From Actinomycetospora endophytica (GTDB lineage: Bacteria; Actinomycetota; Actinomycetes; Mycobacteriales; Pseudonocardiaceae): a DNA stretch of 64,000 nucleotides. The position numbers and the translations under genes were made by a program. The stretch is taken from positions 744,001 to 808,000 of the forward strand of contig NZ_JAJNDB010000002.1 of the NCBI RefSeq assembly GCF_021026375.1, written 5' to 3'. Shown one piece after another: positions 51,244 to 59,612 of the stretch (positions are counted from its first letter, which is position 1; each line of letters starts with the position of its first letter). The notes under the pieces are model-generated. The model saw nothing but the letters and a program-made list of their open reading frames with translations, was not told the origin of the DNA and ran no database searches.

Positions 51244-51342
51244 GACGTCCCGCTCCGGGGCGTGACCGACCCACCCCGTACCGTCGCCGACGCGCGACGA
51301 GGCGGGGCGGTGGCCGTCGACCCCGGGGCCCACGGAGGAGCG

Positions 51343-51852
51343 ATGAGCGACACCGACACGACGACGCAGCCCGGGACGGCGGACGAGGTCCAGGCCGACC
51401 CCGGGACGGCGGACGAGGCCGGGAAGGCCGCTCCGTCCCGGTCGAAGCGCCCCCTCGTGCTCGGACTGGTCGGCGGCATCGTGGTCGGGTTCCTGGTCGT
51501 CGGCCTGATCGGTGCCTTCCTCTGGCCGGGCCATGCGTTCGGCCCGGGCAGCCCGGACGCGCTGGCGTCCGAGGCCACCGCCGACGTCGCCGCGAAGAAC
51601 AGTGCGGCGCTGGACGCGATCTCCTGTCGTGGGGCCGACGGCAAGCCCGTGGCGCCGATCAATCCGCAGATCTTCGGGGTCATCGGCTCGGTCAAGCCCG
51701 CCGGCGCCGCGAACCTGCTGATCGATTCCGAGGCCAGGGTGCCGGTCGACCTCACGATCGCGGTCCAGGGTCAGCAGCAGCCGCTACCCATCGACCTCGT
51801 CCTCGGCGAGAACGACCGCACCTGGTGCTTCAAGGGGCTCACCGCCCGCTAG
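51343..51852 (+). CDS. Single-pass membrane protein of unknown function
   Basis: From ATG 51343 with GGAGGAG upstream the product is 169 residues; a start at 51262 has no site. The N-terminus holds a duplicated PGTADE unit (30-base DNA period; the repeated 18-mer is at 51371 and 51401). A TM helix lies at about 41-63. An outside domain follows with two Cys residues (ISCRG and RTWCFKG) that could form a disulfide. It resembles small actinobacterial DUF-type exported proteins. It overlaps the convergent hydrolase gene by 14 bases. Confidence 0.65.
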   Translation: MSDTDTTTQPGTADEVQADPGTADEAGKAAPSRSKRPLVLGLVGGIVVGFLVVGLIGAFLWPGHAFGPGSPDALASEATADVAAKNSAALDAISCRGADGKPVAPINPQIFGVIGSVKPAGAANLLIDSEARVPVDLTIAVQGQQQPLPIDLVLGENDRTWCFKGLTAR

Positions 51853-52675
51853 TCGCGAGGAACTCCTCGATCAGCCCGTTCACGACCCCCGGCAGCTCCA
51901 GGTTCGCCAGGTGCCCCGTCCGGGGGAGCACGGCCAGGCCCGCGTCGGGCAGCGTCGCGCGGAGCATGAGCGTGGCGTCGAGAGCCTCGGGATCGGTGTC
52001 CCCGGCGAGCAGCAGCGTCGGCACCGTCATCGCCGCGATGTCCTCGCGCAGGTCGAACAGCGAGGGCCGGGCGGCCTGCACCCCGCGCATGGTCAACGCC
52101 GCGCCGACCGGGTCGTGCTCCGCGAGGATGCGCAGGTGCCCGGCGTGCCCGGCCGGGTCGCGGCGGCGCAGCGGCTGCCGGGCGGGGCGGTTGCCGTAGT
52201 CCCGGGCGACGGCCTCGCTGCCGTCGCGCTCGTAGGCGTCGGCCAGGGCCAGCGCGTCGGCCCGGAACGCCTCGGCCCGCTCCGGCGCGGCGCCGTACCC
52301 GCACCCGGCGACGACGAGGGCGACCGCACGGTCCGGGTGGGTCAGGCCGAGGTGCAGCGTCGCGAACCCGCCCATCGAGTTCCCGACGACGACCGCGCGG
52401 TCCAGTTCCAGCGCGTCGAGCACCGCCACCGCGTCCGCGACCGCACGGCGCTGCGAGTAGGCGGCCGGGTCCGTCGGGACGTCGGAGTCCGGGTAACCGC
52501 GGGCGTCGTAGGTGACGCAGCGCCGCGAGGCGGCGAAGTGGCGCACCTGCGGGTCCCAGGAGCGGTGGTCGCCGCCGAACTCGTGGACGAACAGGATCGG
52601 GGCACCGGCCGGTTCCTCCGGTCCCGGATGGTCGTACACCGCGAGCCCGACGCCGTCGTCGGTCGTGATCCTCAT
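51839..52675 (-). CDS. Alpha/beta hydrolase
   Basis: The 278-residue alpha/beta-hydrolase protein has ILFVHEFGGDHRSW for the oxyanion loop, VGNSMGGFATLHLG as nucleophile elbow (Ser near 97), LLLAGDTDPEAL for the acid and a final RTGHLANLE with the His. ATG 52675 overlaps the stop of the 2Fe-2S subunit gene, so it is the last gene of the molybdenum hydroxylase operon. It may hydrolyse a product of that enzyme, for example a lactone or ester. Confidence 0.9.
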   Translation of the reverse strand: MRITTDDGVGLAVYDHPGPEEPAGAPILFVHEFGGDHRSWDPQVRHFAASRRCVTYDARGYPDSDVPTDPAAYSQRRAVADAVAVLDALELDRAVVVGNSMGGFATLHLGLTHPDRAVALVVAGCGYGAAPERAEAFRADALALADAYERDGSEAVARDYGNRPARQPLRRRDPAGHAGHLRILAEHDPVGAALTMRGVQAARPSLFDLREDIAAMTVPTLLLAGDTDPEALDATLMLRATLPDAGLAVLPRTGHLANLELPGVVNGLIEEFLATSGR

Positions 52676-53151
52676 GGTCGCTCATCCTGCGCGAGCGCGG
52701 CGGCGGCGCTCGCCACCGCGTCGACGATGCCGACGTAGCCGGTGCACCGGCAGATGTTGCCCGCCATCTCGGCCCGGATCCGCTCCCGGTCCGGGTCGGG
52801 CTCGACCGCCAGCAGGTGGGCCGCGGTCATGAGCATCCCCGGCGTGCACGCTCCGCACTGCAGTCCGTGGCAGACCGAGAACGCCTCCTGCAGCGGGTGC
52901 AGGGTCCCGTCCGGCTCCGCCAGCCCCTCGACGGTGGCGACCGCGCACCCCTCGGCCTGCACCGCGAACATGAGGCACGCCCGCACCGGCTCGCCGTCGA
53001 CGAGGACCGTGCAGGCCCCGCAGACGCCGTGCTCGCAGCCGAGGTGGGTGCCGGTGAGGCCGAGGTCCTCGCGCAGCGCGTCGGCCAGGGTGCGGCGGGG
53101 TTCGACGGTGAGGCGGTGCTGCTCGCCGTTGACGGTCAGGGTGATCCTCAT
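52672..53151 (-). CDS. Molybdenum hydroxylase [2Fe-2S] subunit (CoxS/XdhC-type small subunit)
   Basis: The 159-residue protein has the plant-type ferredoxin cluster GCEHGVCGACTVLVDGEPVRAC. The second, helical domain cluster has QCGACTPGMLM and NICRCTGY. Two [2Fe-2S] centres pass electrons from the Mo site to FAD. ATG 53151 overlaps the FAD subunit stop. Confidence 0.94.
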   Translation of the reverse strand: MRITLTVNGEQHRLTVEPRRTLADALREDLGLTGTHLGCEHGVCGACTVLVDGEPVRACLMFAVQAEGCAVATVEGLAEPDGTLHPLQEAFSVCHGLQCGACTPGMLMTAAHLLAVEPDPDRERIRAEMAGNICRCTGYVGIVDAVASAAAALAQDERP

Positions 53152-53978
53152 ACGGGCTCCCGGGCCGGGGTGGCGGCCACCGATGCGAGCGCGCGTCGGG
53201 TCATCTCCCGGGTCAGCGCCCGGCGGTGGCCGGCGCTGCCGTGCAGGTCCGACGGCGGGTCCACATCGTCGGCGGCGGCATCGGCGAGGGACGCGACGCG
53301 GGCGTCGTCGAGAGGTCCGTCCAGGTCCCCGGCCGGAACCAGGTGCGGCGTCCCCGCGACCCCGCCGACCACGATCCGCAGCTCCGACCCGAACCGCGCC
53401 GCGGCCACCGAGACGACCGCGAAGTCGCCGTGGCGGCGGGCGAACTCGGCGAACCCCCAGGCGTCCGGGCACGGCAGCTCCACGGCGGTGATCATCTCGT
53501 CCTCGCCGACGTCGCTCTGCAGCGCGCCGGTGAACAGCGCCGCCGCGTCGACCCGCCGGGAGCCGCCGGGCCCGGCGACGTGGACCGCCCCGTCGCACGC
53601 GCGCAGCACGGCGGGCAGCTCGGCCGAGGGGTCGGCGTGGGCGAGGCTGCCGGCGAGCGTGCCGCGGCTGCGGATCGCGGCGTGCCCGATCCAGCGGGCC
53701 GCCGCGGCGGCGAGCGGGTGCAGGGTCTGGCCGGCGAGGGCGGCGTGGCGCACCAGCGCTCCCGCGCGGAGGACCCCGTCGTGCACCTCGAGGTGGTCGA
53801 GCCCGGGGATGCGGTTGACGTCGACGATCACCTCGGGCGCGGCCATCCGCAGCGCCATCACCGGCACCAGGCTCTGTCCGCCGGCGAGGAGCTTCCCCTC
53901 GCCGTCGGCCTCCGCGAGCGCGGTGACGGCGTCGGCCACGTCGACCGCGCGGTGGTAGGAGAAGCGGGCGCACTTCAC
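53148..53978 (-). CDS. Molybdenum hydroxylase FAD subunit (CoxM-type)
   Basis: The 276-residue protein starts at GTG 53978 (GTGA overlap with the large subunit). FAD-binding segments are KLLAGGQSLVPVMALRMAAP near 30 and IRSRGTLAGSLAHADPSAELP near 105. The C-terminal domain is the CO-dehydrogenase flavoprotein type. It completes the three-subunit enzyme. Confidence 0.93.
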   Translation of the reverse strand: MKCARFSYHRAVDVADAVTALAEADGEGKLLAGGQSLVPVMALRMAAPEVIVDVNRIPGLDHLEVHDGVLRAGALVRHAALAGQTLHPLAAAAARWIGHAAIRSRGTLAGSLAHADPSAELPAVLRACDGAVHVAGPGGSRRVDAAALFTGALQSDVGEDEMITAVELPCPDAWGFAEFARRHGDFAVVSVAAARFGSELRIVVGGVAGTPHLVPAGDLDGPLDDARVASLADAAADDVDPPSDLHGSAGHRRALTREMTRRALASVAATPAREPV

Positions 53979-56368
53979 CGGGCCCCACCGCCGTGCACGA
54001 GCTCCCACACCCGGGCGGGGGTGACCGGCAGGTCGTCGACCTCGACGCCGAGGGCGTCGGCCACCGCGCCCGCGACGACGGCGTTCGGGGCCAGGGTGCC
54101 GCCCTCGCCGACCCCGCGGACCCCCGTCGGGTTCGCGGCCGGGGTGCTGACGTGGTCGATGGTCAGCTCCGGGATCTCGCCCGAGGTCGGCATCAGGTAG
54201 TCCAGCAGCGTCCCGGTCGAGAGGTTGCCCTCGTCGTCGTAGACCAGGTGCTCGTACATCGCGCCGCCGATGCCCTGCGCGATCGACCCGGCGATCTGCC
54301 CGTCGACGATCACCGGGTGCACGATCGTCCCGGCGTCCTCCACGCACACCCAGGCCAGGACACCGATCTCCCCGGTCGTCGGGTCGACCTCGAGCGCCGC
54401 GAGCTGGGCGCCGGCGGCGAACGCGCCGCGGATCGGGTCGTAGAACTTCGTGCCCTCCAGCCCGGGCTCGAAGCCCTCGGGCAGCCGGTCGGACTGCAGG
54501 TAGGCGACGCGGGCGACCTCGGCGAGCGAGATGACCGGCTTCTCCTGGCCGCGGACGTGGACCTGGCCGCCGCGCAGGTCGAGGTCGGCGACATCGACCT
54601 CCCTGAGGGCTCCGGCGAGGGCGAGCACCTTCTCCCGGACGTGCGCGCCGGCCAGGTTCGCCGCGCCGCCGCCGATCACCGCCTGGCGGGAGGAGAAGGC
54701 GCCGAAGCCCCACAGCGAGGAGTCGGTGTCGCCGTAGCGCACGGTCACGGCGTCGTAGTCGACGCCCAGCGCGTCCGCGACGACCTGGGCCATCGTCGTC
54801 TCCAGCCCCTGGCCCTGGGAGGTGACGCCGGAGAACACCGTCACCGCGCCGTCCGGGTTGACCCGCACGGTGCATGCCTCGTGGCCGGTGCGGAACGGCA
54901 TCCGCGGCCCGGCGGACGCGGCGCGCCCGAGGCCGGTGAGCTCGTTGTAGATCCCGACCCCGATGCCGAGCGGCCGCTCTCCGGCGCCGCGCCGCCGGGC
55001 CTGCTCGGACCGCCAGGCCTCGAGCCCGAACACCTCGACGGCCCGGTCGAGGCAGGCCTCGTAGGCGCCGGAGTCGTCGACCAAGCGCGACGGCATCCGG
55101 TACGGGATGTCCGCGGGGAGGATGAGGTTGCGGCGGCGCAGCGCGACCGGGTCCATGCCCAGCGCCCGCGCGCCGGAGTCCATCAGCGCCTCCATCGCGA
55201 ACACCGTCGACGGACGGGCCACCCCGCGGTACGGACCCGACGGGCTGGTGTTGGTGGCGACGCCGCGGACCGTGCACTCGTAGTCGGCCAGCTTGTAGGG
55301 CCCGGTGAGCAGCCCGCCCGCCATCAGCGGCTCGATCCCCGCGGTCCAGGGGTAGACCGAGTACGCGCCGGTGTTGCACCAGACGTCCGCGGTGACCGCG
55401 AGCAGCGCCCCGTCGGCGGCGAACCCGGCCCGGAGCACGTAGCGGTGGTCGCGGGCGTGGGTGGCGGCCAGCAGGTGCTCGACGCGGTCCTCGACCCACT
55501 TGAGCGGGACGTCCGGCGTCGCGATCGCCATGAGGCAGAGCGCCACGTCCTCGGGATAGAGCACCGCCTTGACGCCGAACCCGCCACCGACATCGGGCGC
55601 GACCACCCGGATGTCGCCCTCGGGCAGCCCGAGCAGCTCAGCGAGCTGGGTGCGCACCAGGTGCGGCACCTGGGTCCCGGACCAGAACGTCAGCCGCCGG
55701 TCCGCGGACTCGAAGTGGGCCACCCCGGCGCGGCACTCGATGGGGTTCCCGCCGTGCCGGTTGGTGGTGAGCTCGCGTGCCACGACGACGTCGGCCGCGG
55801 CGAGCGCCGCCTCGACGTCGCCGGCGCGGAAGGTGCGTGACAGGAGCAGGTTGTCCGGGGCCTCGTCGTGGACCGGGTCGGTGATCTCCGCCGGGTCGGT
55901 CCAGGCGCACACCGTGGGCCGCAGCGGGTCGTAGTCCACGATCACCGCCTCGGCGCCGTCCTCGGCGCGGTAGCGGTCGTCGGCGACGACGGCGGCGACC
56001 GCCTCCCCGGTGAAGCGGACCTTGCCGCGGGCCAGCGGCGGCTGGTCGGTCTCGACGTAGCCCGGCAGCGCGGACTGCGCGCGCAGCGACACCGGCGCGA
56101 TCGTCGGGTGCCGGCCGGTGAACACCGCATGCACGCCGTCGACGTCGAGCGCCTCGGCGACCTCGATCCCGTCCAGCCGCGCGTGGGCGATCGGGCTGCG
56201 CACGAACGCGACGTGGCGCATCCGCGGCAGGACGAGGTCGGAGACGAAGCGCCCGCGGCCGGTGAGCAGCCGGGCGTCCTCCTTGCGGCGGACCGGGGTG
56301 CCGGTGGCGGGCCGGTGCTCTCCGGCGGTCGTGTGCTCGTCGGCGGTGGAGGGGTCGGCGGCCGTCAT
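53975..56368 (-). CDS. Molybdenum hydroxylase large (molybdopterin-binding) subunit
   Basis: The 797-residue protein carries FTGEAVAAVVADDRYRAEDGAE, the Moco segment GGGFGVKAVLYPEDVALC and GPYRGVARPSTVFAMEALMD. The last corresponds to the AYRGAGR loop of non-CODH enzymes; the AYxCSFR loop of true CO dehydrogenase is absent. SQGQGLETTMAQVVADALG and GVGEGGTLAPNAVVAGAVADALG complete the signature. It would hydroxylate a carbon next to a heteroatom or a ketone ring using water. The operon order is L-M-S then a hydrolase. Confidence 0.93.
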   Translation of the reverse strand: MTAADPSTADEHTTAGEHRPATGTPVRRKEDARLLTGRGRFVSDLVLPRMRHVAFVRSPIAHARLDGIEVAEALDVDGVHAVFTGRHPTIAPVSLRAQSALPGYVETDQPPLARGKVRFTGEAVAAVVADDRYRAEDGAEAVIVDYDPLRPTVCAWTDPAEITDPVHDEAPDNLLLSRTFRAGDVEAALAAADVVVARELTTNRHGGNPIECRAGVAHFESADRRLTFWSGTQVPHLVRTQLAELLGLPEGDIRVVAPDVGGGFGVKAVLYPEDVALCLMAIATPDVPLKWVEDRVEHLLAATHARDHRYVLRAGFAADGALLAVTADVWCNTGAYSVYPWTAGIEPLMAGGLLTGPYKLADYECTVRGVATNTSPSGPYRGVARPSTVFAMEALMDSGARALGMDPVALRRRNLILPADIPYRMPSRLVDDSGAYEACLDRAVEVFGLEAWRSEQARRRGAGERPLGIGVGIYNELTGLGRAASAGPRMPFRTGHEACTVRVNPDGAVTVFSGVTSQGQGLETTMAQVVADALGVDYDAVTVRYGDTDSSLWGFGAFSSRQAVIGGGAANLAGAHVREKVLALAGALREVDVADLDLRGGQVHVRGQEKPVISLAEVARVAYLQSDRLPEGFEPGLEGTKFYDPIRGAFAAGAQLAALEVDPTTGEIGVLAWVCVEDAGTIVHPVIVDGQIAGSIAQGIGGAMYEHLVYDDEGNLSTGTLLDYLMPTSGEIPELTIDHVSTPAANPTGVRGVGEGGTLAPNAVVAGAVADALGVEVDDLPVTPARVWELVHGGGAR

Positions 56369-57129
56369 GGCATCGCGAACCCGCCGTTGACGGAGATGAC
56401 CTGGCCGGTCGTCCAGGAGGAGAGCGGCGAGGCGAGCAGCAGGACCGTCGGGGTGACGTCCGCGGGACGGCCGAGGCGGCGCAGCGGGTAGAGCGCGGTG
56501 ATCTTCTTGAGTCGCTCGTCGTCCGTGCCGCCGGTGTGGGCGGCGAAGTTGTCGGTCTGCACCAGCCCGAGGGACACCGCGTTGGCGCGGACGCCGTGGC
56601 GGGCGAGCTCCTTGGCCAGCGACTTGGTCAGGCCGAGGGTGGAGCTGCGGGCCGTGGCGGTCACGGCCAGCCCGGACTCGCCGACCCGTCCGGAGTCGCC
56701 CATCAGCGAGACGATCGACCCGCCGTCGCGCTCGGCCATCCGTCGCGCCACCGCGTGCGAGATCCGCAGCGTCCCGGTCACGGTCACCTCGATCTCGGCG
56801 GCGAACTCGTCCGCCGAGCGCTCGAGGAAGCGGCCGCGGCTGGTCACCGCCGCGTTGTTGACCAGCACCCCGATCGGCCCGAGCTCGGACTCGACGGTGT
56901 CCAGCGCGCGGCCGACCGAGGCGTCGTCGCGGGTGTCGACACCGACCGCGACCGCCTTCACCCCGGCCGCGCGGGCGGCCTCCGCGGCCTGCTCGGCGCC
57001 CTCGCCGGAGGTGTGGTGGCCGAACGCGACCTGCGCGCCCTCGGCGGCGAACGCCTCCCCGATGGCGCGCCCGAGGCCCTGCCCGGCTCCGGTGACCAGC
57101 ACCGTGGTGCCGGCGAGCTGCAGATCCAT
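56365..57129 (-). CDS. SDR-fold protein lacking catalytic Tyr and Lys
   Basis: The 254-residue protein has the normal cofactor loop TGAGQGLGRAIG and NNAAVTSRGRFLER. In the active-site helix, the usual YxASK is replaced: aligning GLTKSLAKE to the standard helix puts Thr157 at the Tyr place and Arg161 at the Lys place (LAVTATARSSTLGLTK). Either it is catalytically altered or it has a structural/binding role. It overlaps the molybdenum hydroxylase operon as ATGA on the upstream side. Confidence 0.85.
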   Translation of the reverse strand: MDLQLAGTTVLVTGAGQGLGRAIGEAFAAEGAQVAFGHHTSGEGAEQAAEAARAAGVKAVAVGVDTRDDASVGRALDTVESELGPIGVLVNNAAVTSRGRFLERSADEFAAEIEVTVTGTLRISHAVARRMAERDGGSIVSLMGDSGRVGESGLAVTATARSSTLGLTKSLAKELARHGVRANAVSLGLVQTDNFAAHTGGTDDERLKKITALYPLRRLGRPADVTPTVLLLASPLSSWTTGQVISVNGGFAMP

Positions 57130-57139
57130 GTCGGTGCTC

Positions 57140-57931
57140 CTAGACGGTGACGAACCGGCGGCTCTCGCCGACGGTGACGACGCGGCCGAAGGCCAGGCCG
57201 GGGAAGTGGGCGGCGGCGACGAGGTCGTCGGTGTCGGCGAGCTCGTCGGCGAGCCGGTGGCGGATCGCCCGCGCGGCGGCCGGGTCGACGTCGAAGACGG
57301 CCTCCCAGTCCGGCTCGGCCAGCTCCACCACCGAGTGCGCGACGTCCCCGATCAGCAGCGCCCGCTCGCCGCGGCTGGAGACGACGTAGCTGGTCGAGCC
57401 GGGGGTGTGGCCCGGCGTCGGGCGCGCGTCGAGACCGGGCGCGACGGTGTGCTCGGCGTCGAAGACCTCCAGCCGCTCACGCAGCGGGGCGAGCTTGCGG
57501 ACCGCACCCGGGTCGGCATCGGGGGCGTCGACGAAGTGGGCCCAGTCCGCCGTGTGGACCCGGTAGGTGGCGCGCGGGAAGACGACCTCGCCGCGGCTGG
57601 TGGCCCACCCGACGTGGTCGAAGTGGAGGTGGGTGAAGACGACGTCGGTGACGTCGCCGGGCGCCGTCCCGGTCGCGGCGAGCGCCTCGAGGAAGCCTCC
57701 GCCGTCGTAGTGGTCGTTGTGGATCCGGCCGACCCCGGCGTCGACGAGCACCGTCCGGTCGCCGGTGCGCAGCAGGAACCCGCCGAGGGTGAGCACCAGG
57801 TCGCCGTGGTCGTCGAGCTGGTCGGGGTGACAGGCCCAGCGATCACCTCCCGGAGCCGAGAGCACCTCCCGGGCGTACTCGCGCCCGGTGCCGTCGACGA
57901 TCGGCACGATCTCGAGGTCGCCGACCTTCAC
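57140..57931 (-). CDS. Metallo-beta-lactamase-fold hydrolase
   Basis: The 263-residue protein starts at GTG 57931 (GTGA overlap with the CoA ligase). The metal motif is THLHFDH at 100-106. A later His lies in TPGHTPGSTSYV, and an Asp in LLIGDVAHS. The general family includes lactonases and thioesterases. Position behind the ligase and before the SDR and the Mo-hydroxylase suggests hydrolysis of a thioester or lactone intermediate. Confidence 0.9.
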   Translation of the reverse strand: MKVGDLEIVPIVDGTGREYAREVLSAPGGDRWACHPDQLDDHGDLVLTLGGFLLRTGDRTVLVDAGVGRIHNDHYDGGGFLEALAATGTAPGDVTDVVFTHLHFDHVGWATSRGEVVFPRATYRVHTADWAHFVDAPDADPGAVRKLAPLRERLEVFDAEHTVAPGLDARPTPGHTPGSTSYVVSSRGERALLIGDVAHSVVELAEPDWEAVFDVDPAAARAIRHRLADELADTDDLVAAAHFPGLAFGRVVTVGESRRFVTV

Positions 57932-59493
57932 GAGGGCACCTTCCGCTCGATGGGCCCGGCGTCGAGCAGGCGGGCCAGCTCGAAGCGCTTGACCTTTCCC
58001 GAGCCGGTGCGCGGGATGGCGTCGGTGAACCGGATCGCCGCGGGCACCTTGAACCAGGTGAGGTCGCGGCGGCAGCGGGCGCGCAGGGTCTCCTCGTCGG
58101 CCCCGTCGCGGGTCGGCACGACGAACGCGACCGGGACCTCGCCGAGGTCCGGATGCGGAGCCCCGACGACGGCCGCGTCCTCGACGCCCGGGGCGTCCAG
58201 CAGCACGTTCTCGATCTCGGCCGGGTAGATGTTCTCGCCGCCCCGGATGATCATCTCCTTGGTGCGGCCGCAGATCGTCAGGTAGCCGTGCGCGTCGGAC
58301 CGGGCGAGGTCGCCGGTGCGGTACCAACCGTCGACGAGCACGTCGGCGGTCTGCTCGGGCTTGCCGTGGTAGCCGCGCATCACGTTCGGGCCCCGCACCC
58401 AGAGCTCCCCCTCGGCCCCCGTCGGAACGTCGACGCCGCTGCCCGGATCGACCAGCCGGACGGCGAGCCCGGGCAACGGGAGCCCGCACGAGCCGTACGG
58501 CCGCCCGCCGTGGGGCCAGTTCATCGTGACCATGGTCGAGGTCTCGGTGATCCCGTAGCCGTCGAGCAGCGGGATGCCGTAGGCGGACTCGAAGGCCCGG
58601 TTCGTCGCGGCCGGCAGGATCGCGCCGGCGGAGATCGCGACCCGCAGCCGGTGCGGCGGCCCCGTCCCTGGTGGAACTGTCCCGGCCGCGGCCTGGACGA
58701 GGTAGGAGAACCCGGTCGGCACCCCCGGGAGCACGCTGTGGCCCCCCTCGGCGAGCAGCCCGAGCACCCGGGAGGGGGAGAAGCGGGGGAGGAGGCGTTC
58801 GCTCGCCCCGGTGGCGACGATCCCGAGGACGCAGAGGTCGAGCGCGTAGGAGTGGAACAGCGGCAACGCGCACAGCACGTCCTCGCCCGGCGCGAGCCCC
58901 GCGATCGGCGCCCAGCACGCCGCGACCACCCACAGGCAGCCGCGCATGGTCAGCTCGACGCCCTTGGGACGCCCGGTGGTCCCGGCGGTGTAGAGCATGA
59001 ACGCGACCGCGTCGAGGTCGGCCGGGTCGGGGGCCGGCGCCGGCGGGTCGGTCGTCGCGAGGTCGTCGTGGGTCAGCCACCCGGCTCGCGGTGCGCCGGC
59101 GACGATCACCGGGATCCCGGGCGCGACGAGGCCGCCGACCAGCTCGGCGTGGTCGGTGTCGGTGACGACGATCCGCGGGCCGGCGTCGGCGAGCACGTAC
59201 GCCAGCTCGGCGGGGGCGGCCTCGGGGTTCACGCAGGTCGCGACACCGCCGGCGCGGGGGACCGCGAGGTAGGTCTCGGCGGTCTCGACGCGGTTGCCCA
59301 TGACCATGACGACGCGGTCGCCGGGCGTGACGCCCGCCGCGACGAGATGGCCGGCGAGGCGGGCGGTGCGCGGGGCCAGCTCGGCGTAGGTGACGCGGCG
59401 CTCGTCGTCGGCGAAGGCGGTGGTCGGGCCGCGCTCGGCGGCGTGGCGGTCGAGCAGCTCGGCGATCGGCCGGATCAGCTCGGTCCGCAGCAT
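57928..59493 (-). CDS. Acyl-CoA synthetase (ANL superfamily)
   Basis: The 521-residue ligase has the P-loop LYTAGTTGRPKGVELT, YGITETSTMVTMN, RTGDLARSDAHGYLTICGRTKEMIIRGGENIYP and the catalytic Lys in PRTGSGKVKRFEL. It is the first gene of a unit running ligase, MBL hydrolase, SDR, Mo-hydroxylase L-M-S, hydrolase. Start 59493 is 15 bases from the first of two operators shared with the TetR gene, which presumably controls the whole unit. Confidence 0.93.
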   Translation of the reverse strand: MLRTELIRPIAELLDRHAAERGPTTAFADDERRVTYAELAPRTARLAGHLVAAGVTPGDRVVMVMGNRVETAETYLAVPRAGGVATCVNPEAAPAELAYVLADAGPRIVVTDTDHAELVGGLVAPGIPVIVAGAPRAGWLTHDDLATTDPPAPAPDPADLDAVAFMLYTAGTTGRPKGVELTMRGCLWVVAACWAPIAGLAPGEDVLCALPLFHSYALDLCVLGIVATGASERLLPRFSPSRVLGLLAEGGHSVLPGVPTGFSYLVQAAAGTVPPGTGPPHRLRVAISAGAILPAATNRAFESAYGIPLLDGYGITETSTMVTMNWPHGGRPYGSCGLPLPGLAVRLVDPGSGVDVPTGAEGELWVRGPNVMRGYHGKPEQTADVLVDGWYRTGDLARSDAHGYLTICGRTKEMIIRGGENIYPAEIENVLLDAPGVEDAAVVGAPHPDLGEVPVAFVVPTRDGADEETLRARCRRDLTWFKVPAAIRFTDAIPRTGSGKVKRFELARLLDAGPIERKVPS

Positions 59494-59508
59494 CGCACCC
59501 TCCCCTCA

Positions 59509-59578
59509 ACTAACGCTAGTTAGTCACCGTAGACAGGGCGTGGCACGCCGCACAAGGGACTCACGAACGCTCGTTAGT
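59509..59578. promoter_or_regulatory. Twin operators of the TetR at 59613
   Basis: ACTAACGCTAGTTAGT (59509-59524) and ACGAACGCTCGTTAGT (59563-59578) agree at 14 of 16 positions. The first has perfect ACTAAC/GTTAGT arms and the second AACG/CGTT arms. They are 54 bases apart, one near each divergent gene. A TetR dimer repressing both the ligase unit and itself is the simplest explanation. Confidence 0.68.
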
Positions 59579-59612
59579 CGCTAGGGTGGGCCGACCCCCG
59601 GAAGGAGTGGCC

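Noticed and set aside
53975-56368. Carbon monoxide dehydrogenase (CoxL)
   Set aside because: The subunit order and size fit, but the AYxCSFR loop of form I CODH is missing; the loop reads GPYRGVARPS.
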